Made by a program: the position numbers and the translations under genes | Part shown: in pieces, positions 49,551-60,352 of the stretch | How the letters are laid out: every line of letters begins with the position of its first letter | How positions within the stretch are numbered: the stretch's first letter is position 1 | Origin: Archangium violaceum | Lineage (GTDB): Bacteria; Myxococcota; Myxococcia; Myxococcales; Myxococcaceae | Assembly: GCF_016887565.1 (NCBI RefSeq) | Contig: NZ_CP069396.1 | Coordinates: 7,980,001 to 8,044,000 of the forward strand | Direction: 5' to 3' | DNA length: 64,000 nt | Notes under the pieces: model-generated | Told to the model about the DNA's origin: nothing | Databases searched by the model: none | What the model saw: the letters and a program-made list of their open reading frames with translations, nothing else

Positions 49551-50486
49551 TCACTGATAGGAGAGCCGCACCCGCTCGCTGCAGATGAAGTACTCGTCGC
49601 CGTCCTCGACCTTGCGGCGCTTGATGCGCTGCTTGTTGAACCAGGTGCCGTTGGACGAGCCCAGGTCCTCGATGAAGAAGTCGTCGCCCTCGCGGACGAT
49701 GACGGCGTGCTCGCGCGACACCTTGCCGGAGTTGATGACGAGGTCGCAGTGCTTGCCACGGCCGATCACGAACCGCTCCTTGGTGATCACCTGGGGCTCG
49801 GCGCTGTCCATGGCGAGGATGAGGGCGCCACCGGCGGACTCCTCGTCCATCGGCTCCTCGTCCAGGGGCTCGTCCTCGGGCAGGGGCTCGTCCTCGTCGG
49901 CGCCCATCTGCTCGTCTTGATCCTCCTGGGCCAGGTCCATGTCGCCCGCGTCGTCGGCGTCGTCCAGCGAGTCCTCGTCGAGCTCCTCGCGAGGCTCGTT
50001 GCTCTTGCCCTTGATGAGGCGCTCGAGCTCGGCGGCCGTCTCCAGGACGCGCTCGGCCACCTCGCGGCGGGCGGGATCATTGTCCAGGGAGTTGGCGGGC
50101 GGGCGCTCCTCGGCGCGAGCGGAAACACGCTGGGGCGCCGGAGCGGGCTGGGGCGTCTCGTCACGCGGGGCGGGAGGCCCCTTGTTGGAGGAAGCGCCCC
50201 CGTTGACGGGCTGCAGCACGGGCGGAGCGGACTTGCTGGCGCCCGAGGCCGACGCGGCTCGCGGGGCTGGCGCGGCGGCACCGGCACCGGAGGGCACGGC
50301 GGCCACCTCCGGCCGGCCCGAGCGCGCCACCTCGATGAAGCCGTTGAGGCGCGCGAACATGAACAACGCCTGGTTGATGAGCGCGTCGCGATCCGAGCCC
50401 ATCTGCTGGGCCATGTCTTCGTAGGTCTCCCACAGGTGGTCGGCGATACCGACCTTGCGGGCGGGGCGGGAGTTCTGGTCGATCAT
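49551..50486 (-). CDS. FHA-domain protein with helical N-terminus and acidic linker
   Basis: A 311-residue cytoplasmic protein. The first 60 residues look like a short DNA- or protein-binding helical domain (GIADHLWETYEDMAQQMGSD). Residues 65-130 are Pro/Ala-rich. Residues 145-215 are a strongly acidic Asp/Glu linker. The C-terminal 90 residues are an FHA domain (VIGRGKHCDLVI, REHAVI, SSNGTWFNK). It is the first of the FHA proteins in the Tad gene set and may be transcribed apart from the cpaA operon, given the promoter between them. Confidence 0.85.
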   Translation of the reverse strand: MIDQNSRPARKVGIADHLWETYEDMAQQMGSDRDALINQALFMFARLNGFIEVARSGRPEVAAVPSGAGAAAPAPRAASASGASKSAPPVLQPVNGGASSNKGPPAPRDETPQPAPAPQRVSARAEERPPANSLDNDPARREVAERVLETAAELERLIKGKSNEPREELDEDSLDDADDAGDMDLAQEDQDEQMGADEDEPLPEDEPLDEEPMDEESAGGALILAMDSAEPQVITKERFVIGRGKHCDLVINSGKVSREHAVIVREGDDFFIEDLGSSNGTWFNKQRIKRRKVEDGDEYFICSERVRLSYQ

Positions 50487-50547
50487 CAGTCTTGACTCGC
50501 TATTCCACGAAACCCGGACGATATCAGAGCCGTTCAGGGACGCGAAA

Positions 50548-52518
50548 TCACCGATAGGGGTACACCCCGGTGCTGTTGGTGACGTCCACGAAGATGGCCT
50601 CGAGGTTCACCTGGAGGATGCCATCCGCCGAGGGATAGGCGATGTAGGCGTAGGAGGTATCCCCCACGGTCGCCTGGACCACGGGCCCCGGCAGCCGGAA
50701 CGTCTGCAAGGCCGGGATGCTGAGGTCCACCTGGATGCCGAACGGGAAGTAGTTGGACAGGGTGTTCACCACGTAACGTTCGTCGCGCACGATGCCCTCG
50801 GTGAGCCTGGCGACGGTGATGCGCACATCCACGCCCTCGGTCTGGCCCGCGTAGCCGTCCGGGTGGAAGTAGTAGGGGCCGGTGCGCGTGTAGGTCTCGG
50901 AGACGCCCAGGCGCTGGAGGAAGGCCGTGCTGTCGGAGAGGACGAGCGGCTGGTTGCCCGCCGCCCGGACCTGGAAGCGCGTGAAGTTGGCGCATTCAGG
51001 AGGGATGGCACCGGCGGGCACCAGGACGGCATTGGCCCCGGCGGACGCTGGCGGCTGCACCGAGCCCACCACCACGTCCGTGGCGCAAGGCTGCTGGCCC
51101 GTGGTCTCCGGGGTCAGGACGATGATGTCCCCCGGCCGCACCTGCTGTCCGCCCTGCGTCCAAGCAGCGGGGGGCAGCTCGAAGACCGCCGAGCCCGGGG
51201 TGTACGGCACGGAGTTCATTCCGGGCAGGACGCCCTGGTAGACGAGCGTGTACGTGTTGTTGCGGGTGACACCATTCGTCAGGCCCCCGCTCTCGGCATC
51301 GACGACGACGGCGGACGACCCGGTCTGGCTGGTGCCCACGCTGTTGACGAAGGAGACCGTGGCGCTCGGGGCCGTAGCGATCACGTCGAACGGGCGCAGC
51401 AACGCCGCGTCGAAGAAGAGGATCTCCCCGTCCGAGAGCGGAACGATGCCCAGCAGGGCCTGGGTCACGACGGAGCGGGTGCCGCTCTGCAGCAGGATCT
51501 GCGTGTTCGGGGAGAGCGACAGGCCCATGGGCAACCCGGCGTTGCCGGTGATGGGCAGCATGGGGAAGCCGGTGATGTCCTTGGACACGGTGCCCGTGGC
51601 GGAATCCACCGCCAGCACTCCCGAGCACTGGGACTGACCGCCACAGCTGGACGCGTCGAGGACGCCGAAGATGCGCTCGCCCGCCTGGAGGGTCCTCTCG
51701 GGCGTGGCGCTGCCCTCCGGCAACACGTACGTCACCTGCGGGTGGGTGGCGAGTTGGAGCACCTGGGCACCACCGAAGTTCAGCTCCAGGTCCGCCCCGG
51801 CCCCGGCGTCCAGGTTCAGCTTGTAGCTCTTGCCGAGCACGCCGGCCGCGCCGCGCGTGGCCACGGCGAGCTCCCTGGGATTGGGCATGACGAGGATGGA
51901 GCTCACGGCCAGATTGGGCAGCGCCCTGAGCAGCGTGGGCGCGGCTATCACGGCGCCCGCGAGCAGTGCCTCGGGCCCCGGCAACCGCAGCTGCCACAGC
52001 TGGGCCCCGGTGGTCTCCTGGGTGGCGTAATAGAGCGTGCTCAGACCTTCCGCGTCGGGCCCCCGAGCCGCGAAGGCCGTCACCGGACCCGTCGACGACT
52101 TGCTCAGCTCGGGGGTCGACAGCCGCCGCACCTCGCGCAGGATGCTGGGGTCCGCGCCCACCACGGAGATCTCCGTGGAACCGTTGCTGCGCGCATACAC
52201 GTAGGGACCCGCCACCTCGGCGCCCGCGTCGTCATAGCGCACGTCCCGCGTGAGGGCCTCGGGCCGCTTGAGCACCGGGATGGAGAGCGGCTCGATCGGG
52301 TTGGGGGCCCGGGCATACTGCCGGTCCTCGAGGTCCCGCGCGAGCTCGAGCACGCGCAGCTCGTTGTTGCCCGACGAGGTGACGAACACCCGCTCGCCCA
52401 CCAGGGCCAGATCGTAGGTGCCCACCAGCCCCGCGTACGGAAGGGCCGTGTCCTCCTCGGTGCAGGCCGAAAGCAGCGCCCCCAGTCCCACCATCAACGA
52501 CACGATGACGCGCTTCAC
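50548..52518 (-). CDS. Beta-propeller-like lipoprotein
   Basis: A 656-residue lipoprotein (lipobox LLSAC, Cys20). The body repeats beta-strand units of the kind found in WD/YVTN-like propellers (DLALVGERVFVTSSGNNELRVLEL near 40-63). Near the end it has a YGTYYL-like TGPYYFHPDGY segment and IVVLTPETTGQQPC. The GTG start at 52518 overlaps the stop of the preceding gene (GTGA) and follows AGGAGG by 7 bases, so it is translationally coupled. Extracellular or periplasmic binding is likely; no enzyme motif was seen. Confidence 0.75.
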   Translation of the reverse strand: MKRVIVSLMVGLGALLSACTEEDTALPYAGLVGTYDLALVGERVFVTSSGNNELRVLELARDLEDRQYARAPNPIEPLSIPVLKRPEALTRDVRYDDAGAEVAGPYVYARSNGSTEISVVGADPSILREVRRLSTPELSKSSTGPVTAFAARGPDAEGLSTLYYATQETTGAQLWQLRLPGPEALLAGAVIAAPTLLRALPNLAVSSILVMPNPRELAVATRGAAGVLGKSYKLNLDAGAGADLELNFGGAQVLQLATHPQVTYVLPEGSATPERTLQAGERIFGVLDASSCGGQSQCSGVLAVDSATGTVSKDITGFPMLPITGNAGLPMGLSLSPNTQILLQSGTRSVVTQALLGIVPLSDGEILFFDAALLRPFDVIATAPSATVSFVNSVGTSQTGSSAVVVDAESGGLTNGVTRNNTYTLVYQGVLPGMNSVPYTPGSAVFELPPAAWTQGGQQVRPGDIIVLTPETTGQQPCATDVVVGSVQPPASAGANAVLVPAGAIPPECANFTRFQVRAAGNQPLVLSDSTAFLQRLGVSETYTRTGPYYFHPDGYAGQTEGVDVRITVARLTEGIVRDERYVVNTLSNYFPFGIQVDLSIPALQTFRLPGPVVQATVGDTSYAYIAYPSADGILQVNLEAIFVDVTNSTGVYPYR

Positions 52519-53897
52519 TGCTGTACCTCCTGACACGTGGTGGACCCTACCAGGTCCTGCCGGGTCCCGAGCCGGGCCACCAGCCGGGCCAGCTGCGGGT
52601 TGGCGAGATCCGGGATGTCGATCACCGACACACGCCCATCCCCGAAGTTGCTGGTGAAGATGCGCGCCGCATTGCCCTGCTGCTGCACGGCGAGCCCGAA
52701 CGGCTGGGGCGTCTCCGTGGCATCCTCGTTGCCCACCTGCACCTGGGCCACCACCTGGCCCACGTCCGGGTCGAAGATGGCCACCACGCCAGCCGCGCTA
52801 CAGGACACCACCACCAGCTCGCTGCGGGTCGCTCCGCGGGGCACCAGCCGCACCTCGGTGGGACCGCTCGGCAGCGGCACCGAGCCCACCACGGTGAGCC
52901 GGGGCGTGTCCGACGTCGACTCGATTCCCTGCACGTCCACCAGCAGCAGCGAGTCCGGCGCGCGCACGGCCACGTACAGCCGCTGGGGCCTCGAGGCCAC
53001 CCGCTCGGTCAGCGCGAGACCGCGCGCATCCAGCGCGGCGAAGCCCACGTCCAGCCCGGGGTCGATGAGCCGGCTCGTGTCCGTCCTGTCCAGCACGCGC
53101 ACGAGGAACCGCTGGGACAGGGACGTGACACCGCCGGTGAACCGGCCGGTGACGAACACGTATCGCTCATCCAGCACCACCGAGTTACCGCCCATGGGGA
53201 GATCGGGGGTGGAGAGGGTGACGAAGTTGTCCGACGAGACGCTCGGTGCGTCACCGGACAGGCGCACCACGTAGGACCGGAAGGCCTCGAACGACTCTTC
53301 CGGCGCGTCCGCCGGGTCCAGGTGCGTGACCCACAAGTCTCCCCCGGTATCGACGGCGACCCCGAAGGGCGCGGGCGCGCGGGGAACGTCGTTCGCGCTC
53401 CCCGGCACATCATCCAGGGACACCCTTCCCTCGGCGCAGCCGTCGCCAGAGCACAACCGCGTGGGCTCCGGGACATCCACGTAGTAGACGTTGTTGCCGT
53501 CCGAGCGGGTGGGGACGAAGAGCCGGGGCGCGTTGCCGTCGGTGCGCTCCCAGAGGGCCATCTCGCCCGCGTAGCTCGGGATGGTGCGGATGGACTCCGG
53601 CGCGACGTTCAGCTGGGTGATGTCCACCGCGGCGCCACTCGCCGAGCCGAGGGCCGGCAGGCGGTTGGTGTCATCGGCGCCCACACGGTCCAGGTCGACC
53701 GCCATGAGCGTGCCGTCATCGAAGCACCGGTCGAAGTTGGCGCTCGCGACGTAGAGGACGCCGTTGGTGGAACCGGGGACGCTCCGGTACACGAGACCGG
53801 CCGGGTAGACGAAGCGGTCCGTCGGCGGGGGCCGCGGCGCGGTGGACGAGCACGCGGCGGCGACGAGCAGCGCGAGACTGAGGAGAAGGGGGCGCAT
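52515..53897 (-). CDS. YVTN-type beta-propeller lipoprotein
   Basis: A 460-residue lipoprotein (lipobox VAAAC, Cys16). It is built of repeated strands of YVTN/NHL type, for example NGVLYVASANFDRCFDDGTL near 40-60 and later PTEVRLVPRGATRSELVVVS. It is coupled by GTGA to the next propeller lipoprotein, so both are made together. The ATG at 53897 gives the signal peptide. A short leader is expected from the promoter just upstream. The pair follows the Tad genes without being part of any known Tad complex. Confidence 0.78.
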   Translation of the reverse strand: MRPLLLSLALLVAAACSSTAPRPPPTDRFVYPAGLVYRSVPGSTNGVLYVASANFDRCFDDGTLMAVDLDRVGADDTNRLPALGSASGAAVDITQLNVAPESIRTIPSYAGEMALWERTDGNAPRLFVPTRSDGNNVYYVDVPEPTRLCSGDGCAEGRVSLDDVPGSANDVPRAPAPFGVAVDTGGDLWVTHLDPADAPEESFEAFRSYVVRLSGDAPSVSSDNFVTLSTPDLPMGGNSVVLDERYVFVTGRFTGGVTSLSQRFLVRVLDRTDTSRLIDPGLDVGFAALDARGLALTERVASRPQRLYVAVRAPDSLLLVDVQGIESTSDTPRLTVVGSVPLPSGPTEVRLVPRGATRSELVVVSCSAAGVVAIFDPDVGQVVAQVQVGNEDATETPQPFGLAVQQQGNAARIFTSNFGDGRVSVIDIPDLANPQLARLVARLGTRQDLVGSTTCQEVQQ

Positions 53898-53910
53898 GTA
53901 AGGGGGGCGG

Positions 53911-53939
53911 AGTGTAGAAACCGCTCCAACGCCGGGCAA
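53911..53939 (-). promoter_or_regulatory. Promoter for the propeller lipoprotein pair
   Basis: On the minus strand, TTGCCC (53934-53939) and TACACT (53911-53916) are 17 bases apart. Transcription would begin about 7 bases before the ATG, so the leader is nearly absent. Confidence 0.5.
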
Positions 53940-54014
53940 CTACAAAGGACCCCGGCTATTCCATACCCACCAACATACGTCCCCCACTCTGGTGACCAGC
54001 CCACCAGGCGGAGC

Positions 54015-56103
54015 TCAGGCCTCCGACTGGATCTTCGAGAAGTCCGCCACCTGATTGAACAGCGTGCCGATCTCCGTGAGGAGCCGGATGCGGTTCTCGC
54101 GCAGCTCGCGCTCCTCGGCCATCACCATCACCTTGTCGAAGAAGGTGTCCACGGTGGGCTTGAGGCTGGTGATCTCCTTGAGGGCCCCGGAGAAGTCATC
54201 GGCCTTGACCCGGTCGGCCACGCGGTTGCGTGCCTGGAGGTAGGCCGAATGGAGCTGGCGCTCGGCGTCGTCGGTGAGGCGGTTGGAGTCCACCTCGCCG
54301 CGGGCCACGTCCTTGCCCTGCTTCTCGACGATGTTGACCACGCGCTTGAAGGCCACCGCCAGGGGCGCGAAGTCCGCCTGCCCCACGAGCGGAGCGAGCG
54401 CCTGGAGCCGCTTGTGCGCGGCCACGAGGTCCTCGTACCCGGCGGACAGCACCGCCTCCACCACGTCCGTGCGGTACTGCTCCGTCCACAGCGCCTTGAG
54501 GCGGCCGCGGAAGAACTCGAGCACCTGCTCGCGAGGCGCGGGCTCGCCGGCCTTGCGCTTGACGTTGGCGATCTTCGGCCCGAGTTGCTCCAGCGCCGCG
54601 TCCACCGCCTGGGGCAGGGAGAAGCGGTAGCCGCGCTCCAGGACGATGCGGATGACGGACAGGCACGCGCGCCGCAGGGCGAACGGGTCCGCCGCGCCGC
54701 TGGGGCCCTTGCCGATGGCGAAGATGCCGCTGAGCGTGTCCAGGCGGTCCGCCAGGCCGATGAGGGCCCCGGGATCCTGCGTGGGCAGCGAGTCCTCGGC
54801 GGTGCGAGGCAGGTAGTGCTCGAAGATGGCCAGGGCCACGGCCTCGGGCTCACCGCCGGCACGGGCGTACTCGCGGCCCATGACGCCCTGGAGCTCGGGG
54901 AACTCGCCCACCATGCCGGTGACGAGGTCCGCCTTGGCCAGGGTGGCGGCGCGCTCGATGGTGGACTGGAGACTCCCCTTCCCCGTCCACCCGGCGAGCT
55001 TCACCGCCAGCGAGCGGAAACGCGCCACCTTCTCGGCGTAGCTGCCGAGCTGCCCCTGCCACACCACGCGCGCCAGCTTCTCCGTGCGGGCCTCGAGCGG
55101 CGTCTTGCGATCCTCGTCGAAGAAGAAGCGCCCGTCGGCCAGACGCGAGCGCAGCACGCGCTGGTAGCCGCGCAGGGACACGTTCACGTCGCGCACCGGC
55201 GTGTTGGACACGGCGATGAAGCGCGGCATCAGCTTCCCGTTGGCGTCCACCACGGAGAAGTAGCGCTGGTGGCTCTTCATCTCCTGCACCAGCACCTCGG
55301 GGGGCAGGTCCAGGTGGCGCTCCTCGAAGCTGCCCACCACCGGGTTGGGCAGCTCCACCAGGTTGGTCACCTGGTCCACGAGGGAGTCGTCCTCCATGAG
55401 CTTGCCACCGGCCTGCTGGGCCGCCGCGCGCACCCGCTCCAGCACCTGGGCGCGCCGCTTGGAGAAGTCCGGCACCACGTTCGCCTTCTCCAGGGCCGCC
55501 TCGTAGTCCGAGGGCTTGGAGATCTCGATGGCCGCGGGCGACAGGAAGCGGTGGCCGTACGTCGTCCGGCCGCTCTTCACGTCGCCGAGCACCACCGGCA
55601 GCACCTCGCCACCCAGCAGCGCCACCACCCACTGCACGGGCCGCGCGAAGGCCTGGTCCACGTCACCCCAGCGCATCGTCTTGCGGAAGTTGATGCCGTG
55701 CACCGCCGTGTGGAGGATGTCCTTGAAGATGTCCGCCGCCGGACGGCCCTTCTCCTCCACCTTGGCACCCAGGTACTCGCCCTTGGGCGTCTGCACGCGC
55801 AGCAGCTGATCCACCGACAGCTTCTGGCTCTCGGCGAACTTCTCCGCCGCCTTGGTGGGCTTGCCGTCCTTGTCGAAGGCCGCCTTCGCGCTCGGGCCGA
55901 GCACCTCGCGGGTGATGTCCTCGCCCCGCTCCGCGATGTCCTTCACCCACACCGCCAGCCGCCGCGGGGTGCCGTAGGTGCGCACCTCGCCGTGCTTGAG
56001 CCGCGCCTCGGCCGCGCGCTCGGTGATGACGCGCTTGAGGTCCTCCAGCGCCGGGAGGATGAACGAGGCGGGGATCTCCTCGGCGCCGACCTCCAGGAGC
56101 AGA

Positions 56104-56114
<11 letters not shown>
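54015..56114 (-). CDS. glyS: Glycyl-tRNA synthetase beta subunit
   Basis: A 699-residue beta subunit of the heterotetrameric glycyl-tRNA synthetase. The opening [20 protein letters not shown] is characteristic, and HRFLSP near 180 and the C-terminal anticodon-binding region ([21 protein letters not shown]) fit the family. It binds tRNA-Gly. The start is a GTG inside the end of glyQ (11-base overlap), so the subunits are made together. Confidence 0.96.
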
Positions 56115-57084
<970 letters not shown>

Positions 57085-57094
57085 GGCGCCGCGG

Positions 57095-57123
57095 ACCGTA
57101 GTGACGGGGTCCGGGAGCGTCAA
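57095..57123 (-). promoter_or_regulatory. Promoter for glyQS
   Basis: On the minus strand, TTGACG (57118-57123) and TACGGT (57095-57100) are 17 bases apart. Transcription is expected near 57088, a few bases before the glyQ ATG, so the message may be nearly leaderless. Confidence 0.5.
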
Positions 57124-57132
57124 GGACGGCCG

Positions 57133-59259
57133 TCAGGGTTCTTCCCACAAGGGCAGATCGCCGACACGGACGGTCATCTCCGTGTGCTCACCCGGCTTGA
57201 TGGGGGCCGACAGCAGGCGGCTGGCGCCGTCCGGATCCACCACGCGCAGACGGTAGGTGGCCACCGGCAGCGGCACCTTGCGCAGAGGGGTGGTGCCCAG
57301 CCGATTGTCCCCCTCGAACACCGCGGAGCGAGGCACGGTGTAGAGCGTGAGGAAACCGAGCTCCGCCTTCGCCGCGCCCCGAGCCGTGCTCGTGTCGAGG
57401 AGCACGGGCTCGCCGTCGGTCGGTGGCTCTGGGGCGGGCTTCGCCTCGGCCACGGGCTTCGACTTCGAACCGGCCGCCGGCTTCGGCTCCGTCCCGGGCT
57501 TGGGAGCGGTGGTGGCCGGGTTGCGCGTCTTCCGGGTGTCGGCCCTGGACTTCGACGGGGGCTCGGCCGCGGCAACGGCTTCCGGCTCCGGCTCGGGTCG
57601 CGGCTCGGGCTCCTGGACGGGAGCGGGCTCCTGCTGGGCCAGCGCGGGCTGCTCGGCGGCCTCGGGCGGAGCGGTCACCGGCAAGGGCTCCGCCGGGGGC
57701 GGCCCGTTCGGCAACTCCTCCCCCTTCAGCTCCTTCAGCGCGGCGGCGTAGAGGGGCGTCAGCAGGGCCCGCGTCGGCGGGTAGTAGATGGCACCGCCGA
57801 TGGCCGCCAGCAGGAGCAGCAGGAAGATCCGTCCTCCCCAACCCGACCCCTCGCGAGGCGCTTCCGGCCGCGGCACGGGGGCCCGGGCAGGCAGGGTGCG
57901 CGGCTCCGAATCCTCGGAGGCGTCCGCGCCACCCGGAGCGCGCACCACGGGCTGCCTGCGGACGGGCCGGGTCTTCGCGAGCTCGTCATCCTCCTCCTCA
58001 TCCGGCTCGGGAGCCGCGGCCTGGGGACGGGAGAACGAACCCGACCGGGGGGGCGGCGTGCGCTGGGGAGCAGGCGCGGCGGTGGGCGTGGACGTGGACG
58101 TGGGCCGGCGCTGCGCGGGCTTGGGGCCGGACGACAGCGCGGGCTTCGGCGCCGGAGTCACCTGCCCCGAGGTCGGCTTCGCGGCGCGCGGCGGGCTGGT
58201 CGGATTGGCGGAACGGCTGGGGAGGACGGGCGCCGCGAACTGCCCGGTCGGAGGATCTCCCTCGTTGGCGCTCTCCAGGAGCTCGCGCGTCTTCTGGATC
58301 TTGTCCGCGAAGAGCTGCCGCATCACCGCGGCCAGCTGCTCCTCGTGGAAGAGCTCCGCGCCGCAAGCGGCCTCGATGGCGCGGGCCATCTCCCGGCCCG
58401 AGGCGAAGCGCTCCGCCGGCTCACGCGCCAGCGCGCGCATCACCACCTGGGCCAGCGCCTCGGGGACGCGCGGGTTGATGCTCGACGGGGAGGTCACCTC
58501 CGCGTCGGCGATCTTCATCATCACCTCGGCCTCGTGGGCTCCGGAGAAGAGCCGGCGCCCGCACAGCATCTCGTGCAGGATGACGCCCATGCAGAAGAGA
58601 TCGCTGCGGCCGTCGAGCTGCTCGGAGCCCCGCACCTGCTCGGGAGACATGTAGCCGGTGGTGCCCTTCACCATGCCCACCTGCGTCCGGCCGAGCCGCC
58701 CCTTCGCCTTGGCGATGCCGAAGTCGATCACCTTCACGTTGCCGTCGAAGGTGACCATGATGTTCTTCGGGGACACGTCGCGGTGCACCACCGGCCGGGG
58801 CTTGCCCGAGGGGTCGGTGTAGCTGTGCGCGTAGTGCAGCCCGAGGCACGCATCGCGCACCGCGCGGGCCGAGAAGCCCAGGGGCAGCGGGCGCTGCTGC
58901 TTGCTGGAGGCGACGAGGACCTGCTCCAGGTTCTGCCCGGCCAGGAACTCCATGGCCAGGTACAGCTCGCCGTCCTGATCTCCCAGGTCGAACACCTGAC
59001 CGATGTTGGCGTGGGCGAGCGAGGCGGTGATGCGCGCCTCGTCCAGGAACATCTTGACGAACTGGTCGTCCTTCTGGACGTCCGGGAGGATCTGCTTCAG
59101 CGCGACGAATTTGCGGAACCCGCCCGGTCCCGCCGTGAAGGCGAGAAAGAGCTCCGCCATCCCTCCCATGGAGAGACGGGTGACGATCTCGTACTTACCG
59201 ATGCGGCGACCGCGATCGTAGTCGAGACCCGCGCTGCCTTGGGGCCCCTGGTTGGCCAT
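57133..59259 (-). CDS. Membrane Ser/Thr protein kinase with C-terminal PEGA-like domain
   Basis: A 708-residue PknB-type kinase. The kinase domain is residues 20-300: Lys55 in VALKQI, catalytic Asp161 in VVHRDVSPKN, DFG Asp179 and GTTGYMSPEQ. A Pro/Ala-rich juxtamembrane stretch of about 110 residues leads to one membrane segment near 475-492. Outside it lies an acidic Pro-rich stalk and a C-terminal PEGA-type beta domain (SAVFEGDNRLGTTPLRKVPLPVATYRLRV). The sensor side is periplasmic. FHA proteins in the nearby Tad genes are possible readers of its phosphorylation, by inference only. Confidence 0.92.
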   Translation of the reverse strand: MANQGPQGSAGLDYDRGRRIGKYEIVTRLSMGGMAELFLAFTAGPGGFRKFVALKQILPDVQKDDQFVKMFLDEARITASLAHANIGQVFDLGDQDGELYLAMEFLAGQNLEQVLVASSKQQRPLPLGFSARAVRDACLGLHYAHSYTDPSGKPRPVVHRDVSPKNIMVTFDGNVKVIDFGIAKAKGRLGRTQVGMVKGTTGYMSPEQVRGSEQLDGRSDLFCMGVILHEMLCGRRLFSGAHEAEVMMKIADAEVTSPSSINPRVPEALAQVVMRALAREPAERFASGREMARAIEAACGAELFHEEQLAAVMRQLFADKIQKTRELLESANEGDPPTGQFAAPVLPSRSANPTSPPRAAKPTSGQVTPAPKPALSSGPKPAQRRPTSTSTPTAAPAPQRTPPPRSGSFSRPQAAAPEPDEEEDDELAKTRPVRRQPVVRAPGGADASEDSEPRTLPARAPVPRPEAPREGSGWGGRIFLLLLLAAIGGAIYYPPTRALLTPLYAAALKELKGEELPNGPPPAEPLPVTAPPEAAEQPALAQQEPAPVQEPEPRPEPEPEAVAAAEPPSKSRADTRKTRNPATTAPKPGTEPKPAAGSKSKPVAEAKPAPEPPTDGEPVLLDTSTARGAAKAELGFLTLYTVPRSAVFEGDNRLGTTPLRKVPLPVATYRLRVVDPDGASRLLSAPIKPGEHTEMTVRVGDLPLWEEP

Positions 59260-59307
59260 CGGGCGCGCATTCTAGCCGGGGGAGCGCGCCGGGTCGACAA
59301 GAGCGAC

Positions 59308-60327
59308 TCAGCGAAAAGGGGCTTCCGTTCGTAGCCACGGAGGCAACAGGGGGGCCACCTCGTCCCGGAAGGGCAGGCCCGCCACCGCGCCGACGTGCTC
59401 CACCACCCGGGAGCCCACGACGCACCCGAACGTGGCCAGGGCCTCCAGGTCCTCGCGGGTGGCCCGCGCCAGCGCCGGGGCATCCGCGTACCGCCGGCTC
59501 AGTCCGAGCAGGAAGGCCGACGTGAAGCCATCCCCCGCCCCGGTGGTGTCCACCACGCGCGCCCGGGGCGCCGGCACCCGCACCACCTCGTCCCGCCAGA
59601 GGAAGACGGCGCCCGCCTCGCCCCGCGTCACCACGGGCAGCTTCACCCCCTGCCCCGCCAGGTACCGCAGCGCCTCCTCCGGGTCCGTCCGTCCGGTGGC
59701 GAAGGCCACCTCCTCCTCGGAGAGCTTCACCACCGTGCACCCAGGCAGCAGGTGCCGGAGCAGCTCGCGCAGCACCTCCGGGTCCTCCCACGCGTGGAGG
59801 CGGAGGTTGGGATCGCAGCTCACGATGCGCCCCGCCCCGCGCGCCACCTCCAGGGTGCGCAGCATGGCCGCCCGGGCCTCGGGCAGCTTCAGCGAGTTCG
59901 TGCCGCAGTGCACCACCCTCGCCTGCTCGAGAAAGGCCGGATCCACGTCCCGCTCGCTCAGCAGGAACTCGGCCGAGCGCGTGCGGAAGTAGGTGAAGCT
60001 GCGCTCGCCCCGCGCGTCGATCGAAACGAAGACGAGCCCCGTCCGCCCCTCGGCCGTCTGGCGCATATGGCTGACGTCCACGCCCTCGGCGGCGAGGCGC
60101 TCGCGCAGGAAGTGGCCGAACTCGTCCTCGCCCACCACGCCGACATACCCGGAGCGTCCGCCCAGCCGCGCCACGCCCACCGAGACGTTGGCCAGGGAGC
60201 CCCCGATGCAGGGCTTCCACGCCGTCACGTCGCGCACGCGCTGGCCGGGCTCCGCCGGGACGAAGTCCACCAGGGACTCGCCCACGCACACCACGTCGAG
60301 TGGCGACGCCCCCTCCTGCCTGGCCAT
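59308..60327 (-). CDS. PfkB-family sugar kinase
   Basis: A 339-residue kinase of the ribokinase family, probably a fructokinase. Early motif GGSLANVSVGVARLGG near 42-57 and the catalytic TTGAGDGFTSAF near 260 with Asp as base. The start at 60327 has GGAGG upstream; an in-frame extension reaches back into recO and is not credible. It lies 25 bases after recO on the same strand. The exact sugar (fructose, adenosine, other) is not readable from the sequence. Confidence 0.88.
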   Translation of the reverse strand: MARQEGASPLDVVCVGESLVDFVPAEPGQRVRDVTAWKPCIGGSLANVSVGVARLGGRSGYVGVVGEDEFGHFLRERLAAEGVDVSHMRQTAEGRTGLVFVSIDARGERSFTYFRTRSAEFLLSERDVDPAFLEQARVVHCGTNSLKLPEARAAMLRTLEVARGAGRIVSCDPNLRLHAWEDPEVLRELLRHLLPGCTVVKLSEEEVAFATGRTDPEEALRYLAGQGVKLPVVTRGEAGAVFLWRDEVVRVPAPRARVVDTTGAGDGFTSAFLLGLSRRYADAPALARATREDLEALATFGCVVGSRVVEHVGAVAGLPFRDEVAPLLPPWLRTEAPFR

Positions 60328-60352
60328 GTGCTGCCTCCTGGAAAACCGCCCG

